Positions 35,001 to 41,973 of a stretch of 56,263 nt of DNA are shown piece after piece. The notes beneath the pieces are model-generated. The model was not told the origin of the DNA, ran no database searches, and saw only the letters and a list, made by a program, of their open reading frames with translations. The translations under genes were made by a program, and so were the position numbers. The DNA is from Osedax symbiont Rs2. GTDB taxonomy: Bacteria > Pseudomonadota > Gammaproteobacteria > Pseudomonadales > Balneatricaceae. The DNA is taken from positions 1 to 56,263 of the forward strand of contig ASZI01000042.1 in assembly GCA_000416315.1 (NCBI GenBank), given 5' to 3'. How positions within the stretch are numbered: position 1 is the first letter of the stretch; every line of letters begins with the position of its first letter.

Positions 35001-35102
35001 GATACACTGTTCACTGGTGAGAAACACAGCAGTAACAAAGCACAGTCTGAGAAAGTGTCCAATAAATCAATAATCAATGGCCAAACACCGGGGGATAAAT
35101 AA
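32085..35102 (+). CDS. soeA: Sulfite dehydrogenase molybdoprotein subunit SoeA
   Basis: A 1005-residue molybdopterin oxidoreductase (DMSO reductase superfamily) resembling SoeA, the cytoplasmic sulfite-oxidising catalytic subunit. The N-terminal [4Fe-4S] site is C30-x2-C33-x3-C37-x27-C65. Later come the cofactor-binding segments HGGFCSVNMAAGGLYTMG, SVNPVRTGYQAIADEWISIRPGTDG and VCSDAFNSEMVAYSDLVLPDTTYLERYD, and a C-terminal molydopterin-dinucleotide domain (about 800 on). No Tat signal precedes the cluster, consistent with a cytoplasmic enzyme. The family also holds Psr/Phs-type and Act-type subunits; identification as SoeA rests on resemblance and on the nearby sulfite-producing taurine pathway. 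It overlaps soeB by one base. Confidence 0.85.
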   Translation: MTSQENIIAIDSGLPEFEDRDKQQTKYTTCYMCACRCGIKVTVEDNKVRFIQGNPNHPVNKGVLCAKGNSGIMKQYSPAKLSSPLLRKPGTERGAGEFEEISWERALGILEKRLAKIRDTDPKKLAYFTGRDQMQALTGMWASQFGTINWAAHGGFCSVNMAAGGLYTMGHAFWEFGDPDWENTKYFMMWGVAEDHASNPLKLGLKRLKERGAKFVSVNPVRTGYQAIADEWISIRPGTDGIFALSMIHVLLKHQLVDEEFLVRYTNAPQLVVNTPGKVGDGLFYRGAANSDGTEGKPQVWDQQRQTCVDGTSADCSPALFAEFITDDGTPVRTAMSILLEKYLDDEYSPEVAAKECGVSAADIERIALEMAHVAFKETITLDIEWTDWAGRKQSQFIGRPVSMHAMRGISAHSNGFQTCRALHLLQIVLGTIDCPGGHLAKPPFPKHIPPGIKPAKTNIPNTPLKSPPLGFPTCPEDLVIDDAGKPLRIDKAYSWDAPISCHGMMHMVISNAVKGDPYKIDTLMLFMANMAWNSSMNTAQTLEMLCAKEDDGEYKIPFIVCSDAFNSEMVAYSDLVLPDTTYLERYDTISMLDRPISEPHAACDSVRTPVIEVDRDVMSWQEVMVEMAGRLNFPAFKTATGDRRYKDYKDFIINFEKEPGIGFLAGYRGVDGTKSLRGEPNPRQWEAYEENQGFFEFPLEPKQRYMRHANKDYLELAKEAGWGGSTEQIVIEIYSEKLQKFRLAGQGLYDGPMPSEEHHKERLVKYFDPLPIYYMPLEEQRIDRDEYPFHAVNQRPMFMYHSWDSQNAWLRQIMNQNYLYMNRVAGEKLGIEDLSWVWVESHNGKIRAQIKLMEGTNENTVWTWNAVAKRGGAWGLSDDANEATDAFLMNHLISELLPAKGDSGDKITNSDPITGQAAWYDLRVKITPVTNGETGSWPQFSALKPQPNALQSPKMLSYATHKNVNIIRRWADTLFTGEKHSSNKAQSEKVSNKSIINGQTPGDK

Positions 35103-35791
35103 TGAAACTTGGATTAGTTGTCGACCTGGATACATGTGTCGGTTGTCATGGTTGTGCCACTGCGTGCAAACAATGGAACACCTCGGGCACTATTGGCCCG
35201 CTGTCAGATAAAGATCCCTATGGCAAGGACCCCAACGGCGCCTGGTTAAACCGTATTCGCACTTACGAAGTAGGTGATACCCCGAACAGTAAAACAGTGC
35301 ATATGCCGATGTCTTGCATGCACTGTGAAGAGGCGGCCTGTGTCACTGTCTGCCCGACAGGTGCCTCCTACAAGCGAGCTGAAGACGGCATAGTACTAGT
35401 GGATCAGGATAAATGCATGGGTTGTAACTTGTGTGCCTGGGCCTGCCCGTACGGTGCTCGTGAACTAGACCCTGCGCAAGGCACGATGAAAAAGTGCACT
35501 TTGTGTGTCGATCGCATTTACGATCAAAAGTTACCGGAAAATGAGCGGCAGCCAGCCTGTGTATTAACTTGTCCGACTAAGTCACGTGTTTTTGGCGATT
35601 TTGATGATCCGAACTCGCAAGTTAGCCAGCTAGTTCGAGATCGCGGCGGCAAGCAATTGATGCCGGAATTAGGCTACAACCCGGTTAATACTTATCTGCC
35701 ACCGCGCAACAAACCGGCAGTTGAAGTGTATAAGGTGACCTCGATAAAGCAGAGCGTTAAAACCTGGGTCAATAAAATGATTACGCGCTAG
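35102..35791 (+). CDS. soeB: Sulfite dehydrogenase iron-sulfur subunit SoeB
   Basis: A 229-residue ferredoxin-type subunit with four [4Fe-4S] cysteine groups in order: CVGCHGCATAC, CMHCEEAACVTVCP, CMGCNLCAWACP and CTLCVDRI paired with CVLTCP. It passes electrons from SoeA to the membrane subunit. It starts on the ATG that overlaps the soeA stop (TAATG), so translation is coupled. It has no signal sequence. Confidence 0.88.
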   Translation: MKLGLVVDLDTCVGCHGCATACKQWNTSGTIGPLSDKDPYGKDPNGAWLNRIRTYEVGDTPNSKTVHMPMSCMHCEEAACVTVCPTGASYKRAEDGIVLVDQDKCMGCNLCAWACPYGARELDPAQGTMKKCTLCVDRIYDQKLPENERQPACVLTCPTKSRVFGDFDDPNSQVSQLVRDRGGKQLMPELGYNPVNTYLPPRNKPAVEVYKVTSIKQSVKTWVNKMITR

Positions 35792-35865
35792 TGACATACT
35801 GCTGCGTTTAACAACAAGAAAATTTACAGCGGACACAGCTTAGTGTTCGATGATTGGAGAATAAT

Positions 35866-36795
35866 ATGCATCCTGCTTTTTCGGTGCTAGTTTTTACAGT
35901 GCTCTCAGGGGCCGGTTACGGGTTGATTTTGTTAATGGTCATAGGGCATTTACTCGGTCTGGGAGAGCTACAAGATCGCAATCTGTTACTCAGTGGCGGC
36001 GTGCTTTCACTTGTGTTGATATCAACTGGACTATTGGCATCCACCTTGCACTTGGCCAACCCGAAAAATGCCTGGCGCGCTTTTAGTCGTTTTAAGACAT
36101 CCTGGCTGTCAAGAGAGGCAGTATTTGCGATACTGTTTTATCCTTTTGTGATTTTCTATCTTACCGGCATCTGGTCAATGGGTGCACAACTCAACGCTAT
36201 TTTTGTCGCGGCGGGAATCATCAGTGCAGTGCTGGCGCTAGTGACATTGTTTTGTACCAGTATGATCTATGCCAGCTTAAAAACCATTCGCCAATGGAAT
36301 AACGCTCTGACGCCGGTAACTTATCTAGTGCTGGGGATTATGTCCGGCTCGCTGTTACTGTTAGCGGTACAATCTATAGTGGCTGGCACTGTTTCATCGC
36401 AACTTCAACAGTCAGCGATGGCACTGCTGGTACTGGGAGTTGCGGTTAAAATTATCTATTTCTTTTGGATAGGCAAGCCCTCAGGTAGCACCATTAAACC
36501 CGCCACCGGTTTTACTCAAGCCAGTGTGCGTCTGTTAGATCAAGGTCACAGCTCTAACGGGTTCTTAAACAACGAGTTTGGCTATACTGTGGCAGCTAAC
36601 AAGCTGTTACGTATCCGTTTGTTAATGCTTGCGGTGGCCTTCGTCTTACCCTTGTTGTTACTGCTTAGCCATAACAGCTTGCTGTTTTTGATAGCCGCAT
36701 TGATCACTTTAGCAGGCTTGCTGGCTGAGCGCTGGCTGTTTTTTGCCGAAGCCAGACATGTGGTGAGGTTGTTTCATGGCGATCAAAGAGTTTAA
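35866..36795 (+). CDS. soeC: Sulfite dehydrogenase membrane subunit SoeC
   Basis: A 309-residue DmsC-like membrane anchor with about eight hydrophobic spans. HPAFSVLVFTVLSGAGYG is the typical opening, and STLHLANPKNAWRAFSRFKTSWLSREAV is the diagnostic conserved loop. A basic and acidic C-terminal (LAERWLFFAEARHVV) follows. It would hand electrons to quinone. ATG 36866-type alternatives are not needed: ATG 35866 has TTGGAG upstream, while the frame from TTG 35854 would include that site. Confidence 0.87.
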   Translation: MHPAFSVLVFTVLSGAGYGLILLMVIGHLLGLGELQDRNLLLSGGVLSLVLISTGLLASTLHLANPKNAWRAFSRFKTSWLSREAVFAILFYPFVIFYLTGIWSMGAQLNAIFVAAGIISAVLALVTLFCTSMIYASLKTIRQWNNALTPVTYLVLGIMSGSLLLLAVQSIVAGTVSSQLQQSAMALLVLGVAVKIIYFFWIGKPSGSTIKPATGFTQASVRLLDQGHSSNGFLNNEFGYTVAANKLLRIRLLMLAVAFVLPLLLLLSHNSLLFLIAALITLAGLLAERWLFFAEARHVVRLFHGDQRV

Positions 36796-36892
36796 GTAAA
36801 GATTTAGCAGCAGAGTGTAAAGTTAGGTTAAGTGCTTGTGTATGGGAGTTTTAGACTCTATATTTTAGAAAAATCACTTCGAGAATATAGCC

Positions 36893-37267
36893 ATGCAAAT
36901 GTCCTTAAAGAGCCTGCTAAAACCTTCTGCGATCAGTAAACTGCTGGGCAGTTTGCTGATCGGCTGCGTTTTTATCACTAGCGCAATGGCCAATCCCAGC
37001 GTTTTAAAGAACGACCCCAAGCGTCCCGTCGGCAAAATAAGCCGTGATTTAAATATCTCCGCCGATCAATTTGTCGGCTGCTTTTCTCATGTTAACCCCA
37101 CCCCAGGTGGCGACCGCCCAGAGTCACGGGAGAGGGTGCAGGCGAATAAGAAAGTCTTGCTTAGCTGTCTGCAGCAACACAATTCCAATATCTCTAATGA
37201 CTCTTTGGATAGAGTGATGGATAAGTATCGCCCCGGCGGTAGAGCCGCACAAGTACCCAGAAGTTAG
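36893..37267 (+). CDS. Small secreted protein upstream of YHYH gene
   Basis: A 124-residue protein with a signal peptide (LLGSLLIGCVFITSAMA, cut near residue 33). The mature part has two Cys (FVGCFSHV and LLSCLQQHN) about 30 residues apart that could form a disulfide, and a conserved-looking end (NDSLDRVMDKYRPGGRAAQVP). I recall similar proteins next to YHYH-domain genes but know no function. It may be co-transcribed with the next two frames, being 8 bases from the first. Confidence 0.7.
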   Translation: MQMSLKSLLKPSAISKLLGSLLIGCVFITSAMANPSVLKNDPKRPVGKISRDLNISADQFVGCFSHVNPTPGGDRPESRERVQANKKVLLSCLQQHNSNISNDSLDRVMDKYRPGGRAAQVPRS

Positions 37268-37275
37268 GCAGCAAA

Positions 37276-37569
37276 ATGAGAGATCGTCTATACAATTTTG
37301 CCCTGAACAGATTTTGGATAGTGCTGTTATTCGCTTTTTTAGTGGTTTTTGCCACGGCCTATGCTGCAAAAAATCTGCTCTTTAATCAAAGCTACCAACT
37401 AATTTTTTTTAGTGATGAGAATCGACAGCATAACGCTATAAAACCGCTGCAAGATATCTACCCTAAAAACGCTGAAGCTTGGCAGCAATTTCATTCTACC
37501 CGAGTAAATTCTGTGACACAGATGCCAGAATCAGACTCTAAAGTAGCTATAATAAGAGAAAAATTATGA
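37276..37569 (+). pseudogene. Truncated N-terminus of an RND/MMPL-type exporter
   Basis: A 97-residue frame whose first 60 residues read as the start of an RND-superfamily (MMPL-type) exporter: a cytoplasmic start MRDRLYNFALNRFW, one membrane span, then AKNLLFNQSYQLIFFSDENRQ..AIKPLQDIYPKN, the first periplasmic strand-turn of that family. Full-length members have 750-1000 residues, so most of the gene is missing. The last 30 residues do not resemble the family. The frame overlaps the YHYH gene by four bases (ATGA), so it may still be translated and serve as a leader for it. Confidence 0.62.
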
Positions 37570-38711
37570 GCCATAAACAAAACATCCAAACACATACCTT
37601 TAGTCGTGCTGGACAACTGCTGGCAAGGTCTAAAAACGCACTGATAGCTACCACACTCTTGTCACTGTCATCGACGATAGTAAGCGCCCATAGCAAAGAC
37701 ACTACTACTTTGCATGAATGGCAACCGGACAGTTCAGTACTGACCCAGTTAATTAACGCTATTATTACTCCGGTGTCCGCCAGTGCGCTGATTTCTATTC
37801 AAGGAAACTATCGGGTGATTGCCTCGGATGCTCTACCCGATCATGAAACCGGCGCCTTTCCGAATAGAAATAATCCCAACAGTATCAAAAGTAAAAATTT
37901 GAACTATAAGGTACCTGCCAAACCGCAGCTTAGTGGGAAAACTACCCAGCTGGGCATGTCTCCCTTTGGGGTGGCACTTAATGGAGTGCCTTTTGATCCC
38001 AATGCAGCAGAGTTTTGGCAAAATAATCGTCGCTCAGGTTGGCAGTATGAAGCGCTGGGCGGAGGGGTTAATTTAGGATTGGATAAAAGCAGCGCTCACG
38101 TGCAGCCAGATGGTACTTACCACTATCACGGTATTCCCTATCTGTTGTTAGTTGATCGCTCAACTCAACAGTTGCTGGGTTACGCAGCAGATGGGTTTCC
38201 CATTTACTCCCCCTGGGGGTATTCAAATGCGCTGGATAGTAGCTCCCCAGTAGTGGAACTAAAAAGCTCTTACAGCATTAAAAGCGGCAGTCGTCCATCT
38301 GGTCCCAAAGGTCAGTATGACGGAACTTTTGTTGAAGATTATCAATATCAGCCGGGGTTGGGGCAGCTGGATAGCTGTAATGGACGCAGTGGGGTAACGG
38401 CTGAATACCCTCAGGGGACATATTATTATGTGATCAGTGGCCAATTCCCTTTTATCCCACGTTGCTTTAAGGGTACAGCGGATAGTAGCTTTGAGCGCAA
38501 GCGCGGCCCCAATAATGGCACTCAGCAAAGGGCGGGACAAGGCAACAGACAGGCACCGGGGCAGGGCAATAGAACGCCGCCGAAGCAGGCAATAGCCGCT
38601 TGTAAAGGAAAGTCTGAGGGACAAACAGTGAGCTTTAATGTTAATAACCGACGCCTTAGTGGAACTTGTCGCAGTCGCAATGGCCAGTTATTTGCAGTAC
38701 CCCAACGTTGA
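37566..38711 (+). CDS. YHYH-domain secreted protein
   Basis: A 381-residue protein with an N-terminal hydrophobic segment (LIATTLLSLSSTIVSAHS) acting as signal. The YHYH domain is marked by GTYHYHGIPY, preceded by FGVALNGVPFDPNAAEFW and followed by DGFPIYSPWGY and EDYQYQPGLGQLDSCNGR. These His and Tyr are likely metal ligands, but the function of the family is not established. A low-complexity Gly/Gln/Pro linker (about residues 315-340) leads to a small Cys-containing C-terminal piece (AACKGKSEGQTVSFNVNN). A DUF411 gene follows on the opposite strand. Confidence 0.85.
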   Translation: MSHKQNIQTHTFSRAGQLLARSKNALIATTLLSLSSTIVSAHSKDTTTLHEWQPDSSVLTQLINAIITPVSASALISIQGNYRVIASDALPDHETGAFPNRNNPNSIKSKNLNYKVPAKPQLSGKTTQLGMSPFGVALNGVPFDPNAAEFWQNNRRSGWQYEALGGGVNLGLDKSSAHVQPDGTYHYHGIPYLLLVDRSTQQLLGYAADGFPIYSPWGYSNALDSSSPVVELKSSYSIKSGSRPSGPKGQYDGTFVEDYQYQPGLGQLDSCNGRSGVTAEYPQGTYYYVISGQFPFIPRCFKGTADSSFERKRGPNNGTQQRAGQGNRQAPGQGNRTPPKQAIAACKGKSEGQTVSFNVNNRRLSGTCRSRNGQLFAVPQR

Positions 38712-38727
38712 TTTAGAAAAACAAATA

Positions 38728-38765
38728 ATGACTCACTAACAGCTCTGAGGCCCTTAGTGAGTCAT
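38728..38765. other. Perfect 12-bp inverted repeat
   Basis: ATGACTCACTAA (38728-38739) and TTAGTGAGTCAT (38754-38765) with a 14-base loop lie between the convergent YHYH and DUF411 genes. No T-run follows at once, so it is either a Rho-independent-like transcript end for both strands or a protein site. Confidence 0.7.
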
Positions 38766-38803
38766 CCTTAGATCTCTTTATAAAGGGATCGCCCTCTGAG
38801 TGT

Positions 38804-39343
38804 TTAGCTTTCTACTACTTTACCTGTCGCATAGGCATAGATGCTATCGGATGAGCCATCTTTGTTTAATAAATAGATAGGGTAGCGCATCGTCTTATTG
38901 CCTACTTCCATTCCCGGGCTGCCGATCGGCATGCCAGGTACTGCCAGTCCCAATGATCCCTCAGGTGGATTGGCTAAGAAAGATTTCATTGCCGTATTGG
39001 GTACATGTCCTTCAAAGACAAAGCCGTCATCAGTCACAGCAGTATGACAAGAGCGGTGTTGTAAACTAAGGTTGTATTTATCTTTGATCACAGTGATATC
39101 ACTGGTGTTGTTAACCTTGGCGACAAAAGCAGAGGATAGCTGTTCAACCCAACCTTTACAGCAGCCACAATTTGGATCTTTGTGAACCAACATTTGGGTG
39201 GTTCCCAAGGTTGTGCTCACTTTGCTCAGTGGCTTGTTATCTGTTGATTCGGTGTTGCTTTGCGAGTAGCTGGTGCCGGCAATCGCAATAGTTAAAACAG
39301 CGGCAGAGGCGATAGCAAGAGTCGTTTTCTTAAATTTGATCAT
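38804..39343 (-). CDS. DUF411 metal-binding periplasmic protein
   Basis: A 179-residue protein with a signal peptide (to about residue 27, AGTSYSQS) and the DUF411 core: VHKDPNCGCCKGWVEQL (Cys-rich metal site), then LQHRSCHTAVTDDGFVFEGHVP and VPGMPIGSPGMEVG (Met-rich, copper-type). Family members are linked to copper handling. The gene pairs with a small membrane protein gene just upstream on the same strand. Confidence 0.9.
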   Translation of the reverse strand: MIKFKKTTLAIASAAVLTIAIAGTSYSQSNTESTDNKPLSKVSTTLGTTQMLVHKDPNCGCCKGWVEQLSSAFVAKVNNTSDITVIKDKYNLSLQHRSCHTAVTDDGFVFEGHVPNTAMKSFLANPPEGSLGLAVPGMPIGSPGMEVGNKTMRYPIYLLNKDGSSDSIYAYATGKVVES

Positions 39344-39420
39344 AGTGATAATTCCATAATATGCACAGCGTTGAGTGACACTGATAAAAGTGATTAAAGG
39401 TAACTTTTATTGGAATTTTT

Positions 39421-39810
39421 TTAATTCAGCCAAGTGCAATAGGTTAAATGCAGCCTTGGGAAATTGTATAAGTGCAGGAAAGAAGCTTCAGATCGAAATG
39501 CATAGTGTCTGATAGCTAAGGTAATTGTATTTTTGAAGTGCGCAGCGCCAAACAGAACAATAAAGCAGGCTAAGGCTAGCAGGCTTATACTCAGGCCTAG
39601 ACTCGCTTCGAGCAGGCAGCCAGTTAAAGTATTACAGTGGCTGGCAGGAGTCATCTTGGATACTGCGACGCTATCAATAGAGCTAAGATCAGCGCCAGAT
39701 TGCGCCGAGAACTTTGGCATATAACAATTAAACAGCGCACAGCCGAGCAGGATCAACACTGATATCAGTGCCAATTTGCTGCGATAAAACCTGAGTTGAT
39801 GCAAAACCAT
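39421..39810 (-). CDS. Small membrane protein upstream of DUF411 gene
   Basis: A 129-residue protein with two hydrophobic spans (ALISVLILLGCALFNCY and LGLSISLLALACFIVLFGAA). A Cys pair (SHCNTLTGCL) sits in the outside loop between them, and the end FPRLHLTYCTWLN is notable for His, Tyr and Cys. It precedes the DUF411 gene by 77 bases on the same strand, so a role in copper handling is possible; no family was recognised with certainty. Confidence 0.65.
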   Translation of the reverse strand: MVLHQLRFYRSKLALISVLILLGCALFNCYMPKFSAQSGADLSSIDSVAVSKMTPASHCNTLTGCLLEASLGLSISLLALACFIVLFGAAHFKNTITLAIRHYAFRSEASFLHLYNFPRLHLTYCTWLN

Positions 39811-39935
39811 TAAAAAATATATACCTTGTTGACGAGAATTCTGCTCACTGATATCGATGAGTATCTTGGATGCCTGCAGATGATAATAGTTCAGTAATAT
39901 TATGAACAGTTAAAATGTCTATAAAGCCCTAAAAC

Positions 39936-39963
39936 TTGACAATCCTCAATAAAAGTTTACCCT
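39936..39963 (+). promoter_or_regulatory. Candidate sigma-70 promoter of yhhQ
   Basis: A perfect -35 (TTGACA, 39936-39941) is followed after 16 bases by a weak -10 (TACCCT, 39958-39963). Transcription would begin about 39970, just before the riboswitch candidate. Confidence 0.5.
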
Positions 39964-39976
39964 GTCGCTCGAAATA

Positions 39977-40006
39977 CTGGGTTCCCTCACCCCATTTAAC
40001 AAAGGA
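39977..40006 (+). ncRNA. Candidate preQ1-I riboswitch
   Basis: The 30-base element begins CTGGGT, has a C-rich loop, then ACCCCA, TTTAACAAAGGA. It aligns closely with the known preQ1-I aptamer of Thermoanaerobacter tengcongensis (CUGGGU...ACCCCAGUUAACAAAACAAGG). P1 is UGGG/CCCA, and the A-rich tail ends in an SD-like AAAGGA that could pair with the loop. It sits in the leader of yhhQ, a queuosine-precursor transporter gene. Downstream, TTTTTG (about 40034) can pair with CAAAAA next to the ribosome binding site, suggesting translational control; this last point is inference. Confidence 0.72.
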
Positions 40007-40058
40007 TTTGCGATCGGCAGCGTTTTTGCTGTTGAGCACTCCACAAAAAGGATCAAAA

Positions 40059-40724
40059 ATGAATCTCTCTACTGATCAGGCCAAGCGTCTGATGCTAATT
40101 GTTGCCGCCTTTCACATTATAGTGATTGCGAGCAGTAACTACTTAGTACAACTACCTTTCGAACTCTTTGGTTTTCATACCACTTGGGGTGCTTTTAGCT
40201 TTCCCTTCATCTTTTTAGCCACAGATCTAACTGTGAGATTGTTTGGCGCGAAGATGGCCCGACAGATAATCTTAGGGGTGATGTTTCCGGCCCTGTTGAT
40301 CTCTTATATTGCCTCAGTAGTGCTGGTCAAAGGCAGTTATGTAGGCATGCAGGGCTTTAACGAGTTTAATACATTTGTTGCGCGTATAGCCCTGGCCAGT
40401 TTTGTTGCCTATATGTTTGGACAATTTTTAGATATCCAAGTATTTAGCAGATTACGAAAAATGAAACGCTGGTGGGTGGCCCCTGCCACTTCCACAGTGG
40501 TCGGTAATTTAGTTGATACGTTGCTATTTTTCTCTATTGCCTTTTATGCCAGTGTCGATCCCTTTATGGCCGCCAACTGGCTGGAAATCGCCTGGGTCGA
40601 TTACGCATTTAAATTAGTGATCAGCTTAGCTGTATTTTTGCCTTTATATGGCCTGTTATTGAAGTTCTTAGAAGCTAAACTTCTCGACATGACCGGTGAC
40701 AAACTGCGCAGCCAAAGTATTTAA
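40059..40724 (+). CDS. yhhQ: Queuosine precursor transporter
   Basis: A 221-residue inner membrane protein with about six spans. It is strongly like E. coli YhhQ (same length), with SSNYLVQLPFELFGFHTTWGAFSFPFIFLATDLTVR as its hallmark, FVARIALASFVAY, and VVGNLVDTLLFF. YhhQ brings preQ0/preQ1 into the cell for queuosine tRNA modification. ATG 40059 is used because AAAAGGA lies 8 bases before it; the in-frame upstream TTG 40008 lies too close to the riboswitch tail. The leader carries the preQ1-I candidate, which supports the assignment independently. Confidence 0.95.
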   Translation: MNLSTDQAKRLMLIVAAFHIIVIASSNYLVQLPFELFGFHTTWGAFSFPFIFLATDLTVRLFGAKMARQIILGVMFPALLISYIASVVLVKGSYVGMQGFNEFNTFVARIALASFVAYMFGQFLDIQVFSRLRKMKRWWVAPATSTVVGNLVDTLLFFSIAFYASVDPFMAANWLEIAWVDYAFKLVISLAVFLPLYGLLLKFLEAKLLDMTGDKLRSQSI

Positions 40725-40752
40725 ACCTTGGCTGAATGCTGAATCTTTGCAA

Positions 40753-41838
40753 TTAAGTGAGATTCAGCAGTTTCAGACACACAGGTGTTGGTGCTGATAT
40801 TTCATCTACGTATGTCAACTTGCCACTTTTGCTATCTCTTTTAAAACTCACAATGTTATCGCTGTTCTGGTTGGCCACTAATAAATAGCGGCCACTTGCC
40901 TCTATAGTAAAACCTCTGGGAAACTTTCCTCGCGTCGATTCATAGCCGAGCACAGATAACTGCGCTCGCTGCTGATCAAAAGCGTAGATGACAATACTGT
41001 CGTGACCGCGATTGGAGCCGTACAAGAACTTTCCATCCGGGGACAGATGAAGGTCCCCCGGATAATTTACCCCGCTAAAATCATCTGGCACTGTGCCAAT
41101 AGTTTGCAGGACCGCCAATTCGCCGTTAGTCGCATCATAAGAGAGTAAGGTAACTTGTGAAATAAGCTCGCTGATCAAAAAAGCAAACTCGCCGTTCGGA
41201 TGAAAGACTAGATGCCTGGGTCCAGACCCTGGCTGCAGCTGTAAGTGGGTGGTGGCTAGTAACTGCTGAGTATCGCTTCGCAATTGATAGCCGATAATCT
41301 GATCGCTGCCTAAATCTGCGGCAAAGGCAAACTTGTTGTCCGGGCTCAGTACTATGCTGTGGGCGTGAGCCGCTTCCTGGCGGTCGTGGTTGGGCCCGCT
41401 GCCGCGATGTTGATGAATGGCGCTGGCAGGTGCCAAATTGCCATCATCTGCCACTGGGTAGGCACAGACATTACCAGTGCCATAATTCGCCAGCAGCGCA
41501 GTGTGACCCCCTGTCTCAATACTCACATAACAGGCGGCACTGCCATTGGCTTGCTGGGAGTTAATGTAGGTCAACGCGCCACTGCCAGGGTCTATATCAT
41601 AGCTACTGATTCCGCCTTCTTCGTGCTGTTCTATCTCACTGATGGCAAAGAGTCTGTGCCGGGTTTGATCGATACACAGATAAGAAGGGTTTTCAATCGG
41701 CAGTGGATTGCCCTTGCAACTGAGTGCTCCAGTGTCTAAATCGAGAGAAAAAAGATGAATCCCCGAGCCATTTGCACCTTCAAGATGGGGGGCTAAACGG
41801 GTGTAAGTGCCTACATAAAGGTGTTGCTGGTTGTCCAT
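40753..41838 (-). CDS. Lactonase-family beta-propeller protein
   Basis: A 361-residue protein of the YbhE/lactonase family (seven-bladed propeller, COG2706), in which some members are 6-phosphogluconolactonases. Repeating blades are seen: HLYVGTYTR, NPSYLCIDQTRHRLFAISE, HALLANYGTGNV-like, HAHSIVLSPDNKFAFAADLGSDQI, GPRHLVFHPNGEFAFLISE, PGDLHLSPDGKFLYGSNRGHDSIVIY and FPRGFTIEASGRYLLVANQNSDNI. These match the family from first to last blade. ATG 41838 is chosen; the frame to 41898 adds 20 residues with no family likeness. It is divergent from the GH20 gene. Whether it acts on phosphogluconolactone is unproven. Confidence 0.85.
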   Translation of the reverse strand: MDNQQHLYVGTYTRLAPHLEGANGSGIHLFSLDLDTGALSCKGNPLPIENPSYLCIDQTRHRLFAISEIEQHEEGGISSYDIDPGSGALTYINSQQANGSAACYVSIETGGHTALLANYGTGNVCAYPVADDGNLAPASAIHQHRGSGPNHDRQEAAHAHSIVLSPDNKFAFAADLGSDQIIGYQLRSDTQQLLATTHLQLQPGSGPRHLVFHPNGEFAFLISELISQVTLLSYDATNGELAVLQTIGTVPDDFSGVNYPGDLHLSPDGKFLYGSNRGHDSIVIYAFDQQRAQLSVLGYESTRGKFPRGFTIEASGRYLLVANQNSDNIVSFKRDSKSGKLTYVDEISAPTPVCLKLLNLT

Positions 41839-41973
41839 AGTGACTTCTATAGTTGACAGTGTTATTGAGAGGGAACGGATAGAAAACGCTTCTAGCATAT
41901 TGATAGTATTAAGTTTACATTATGCCGCTGCAGTTAATATAAATCTATGTCTTCTACGAAATAGGGTATTAAA

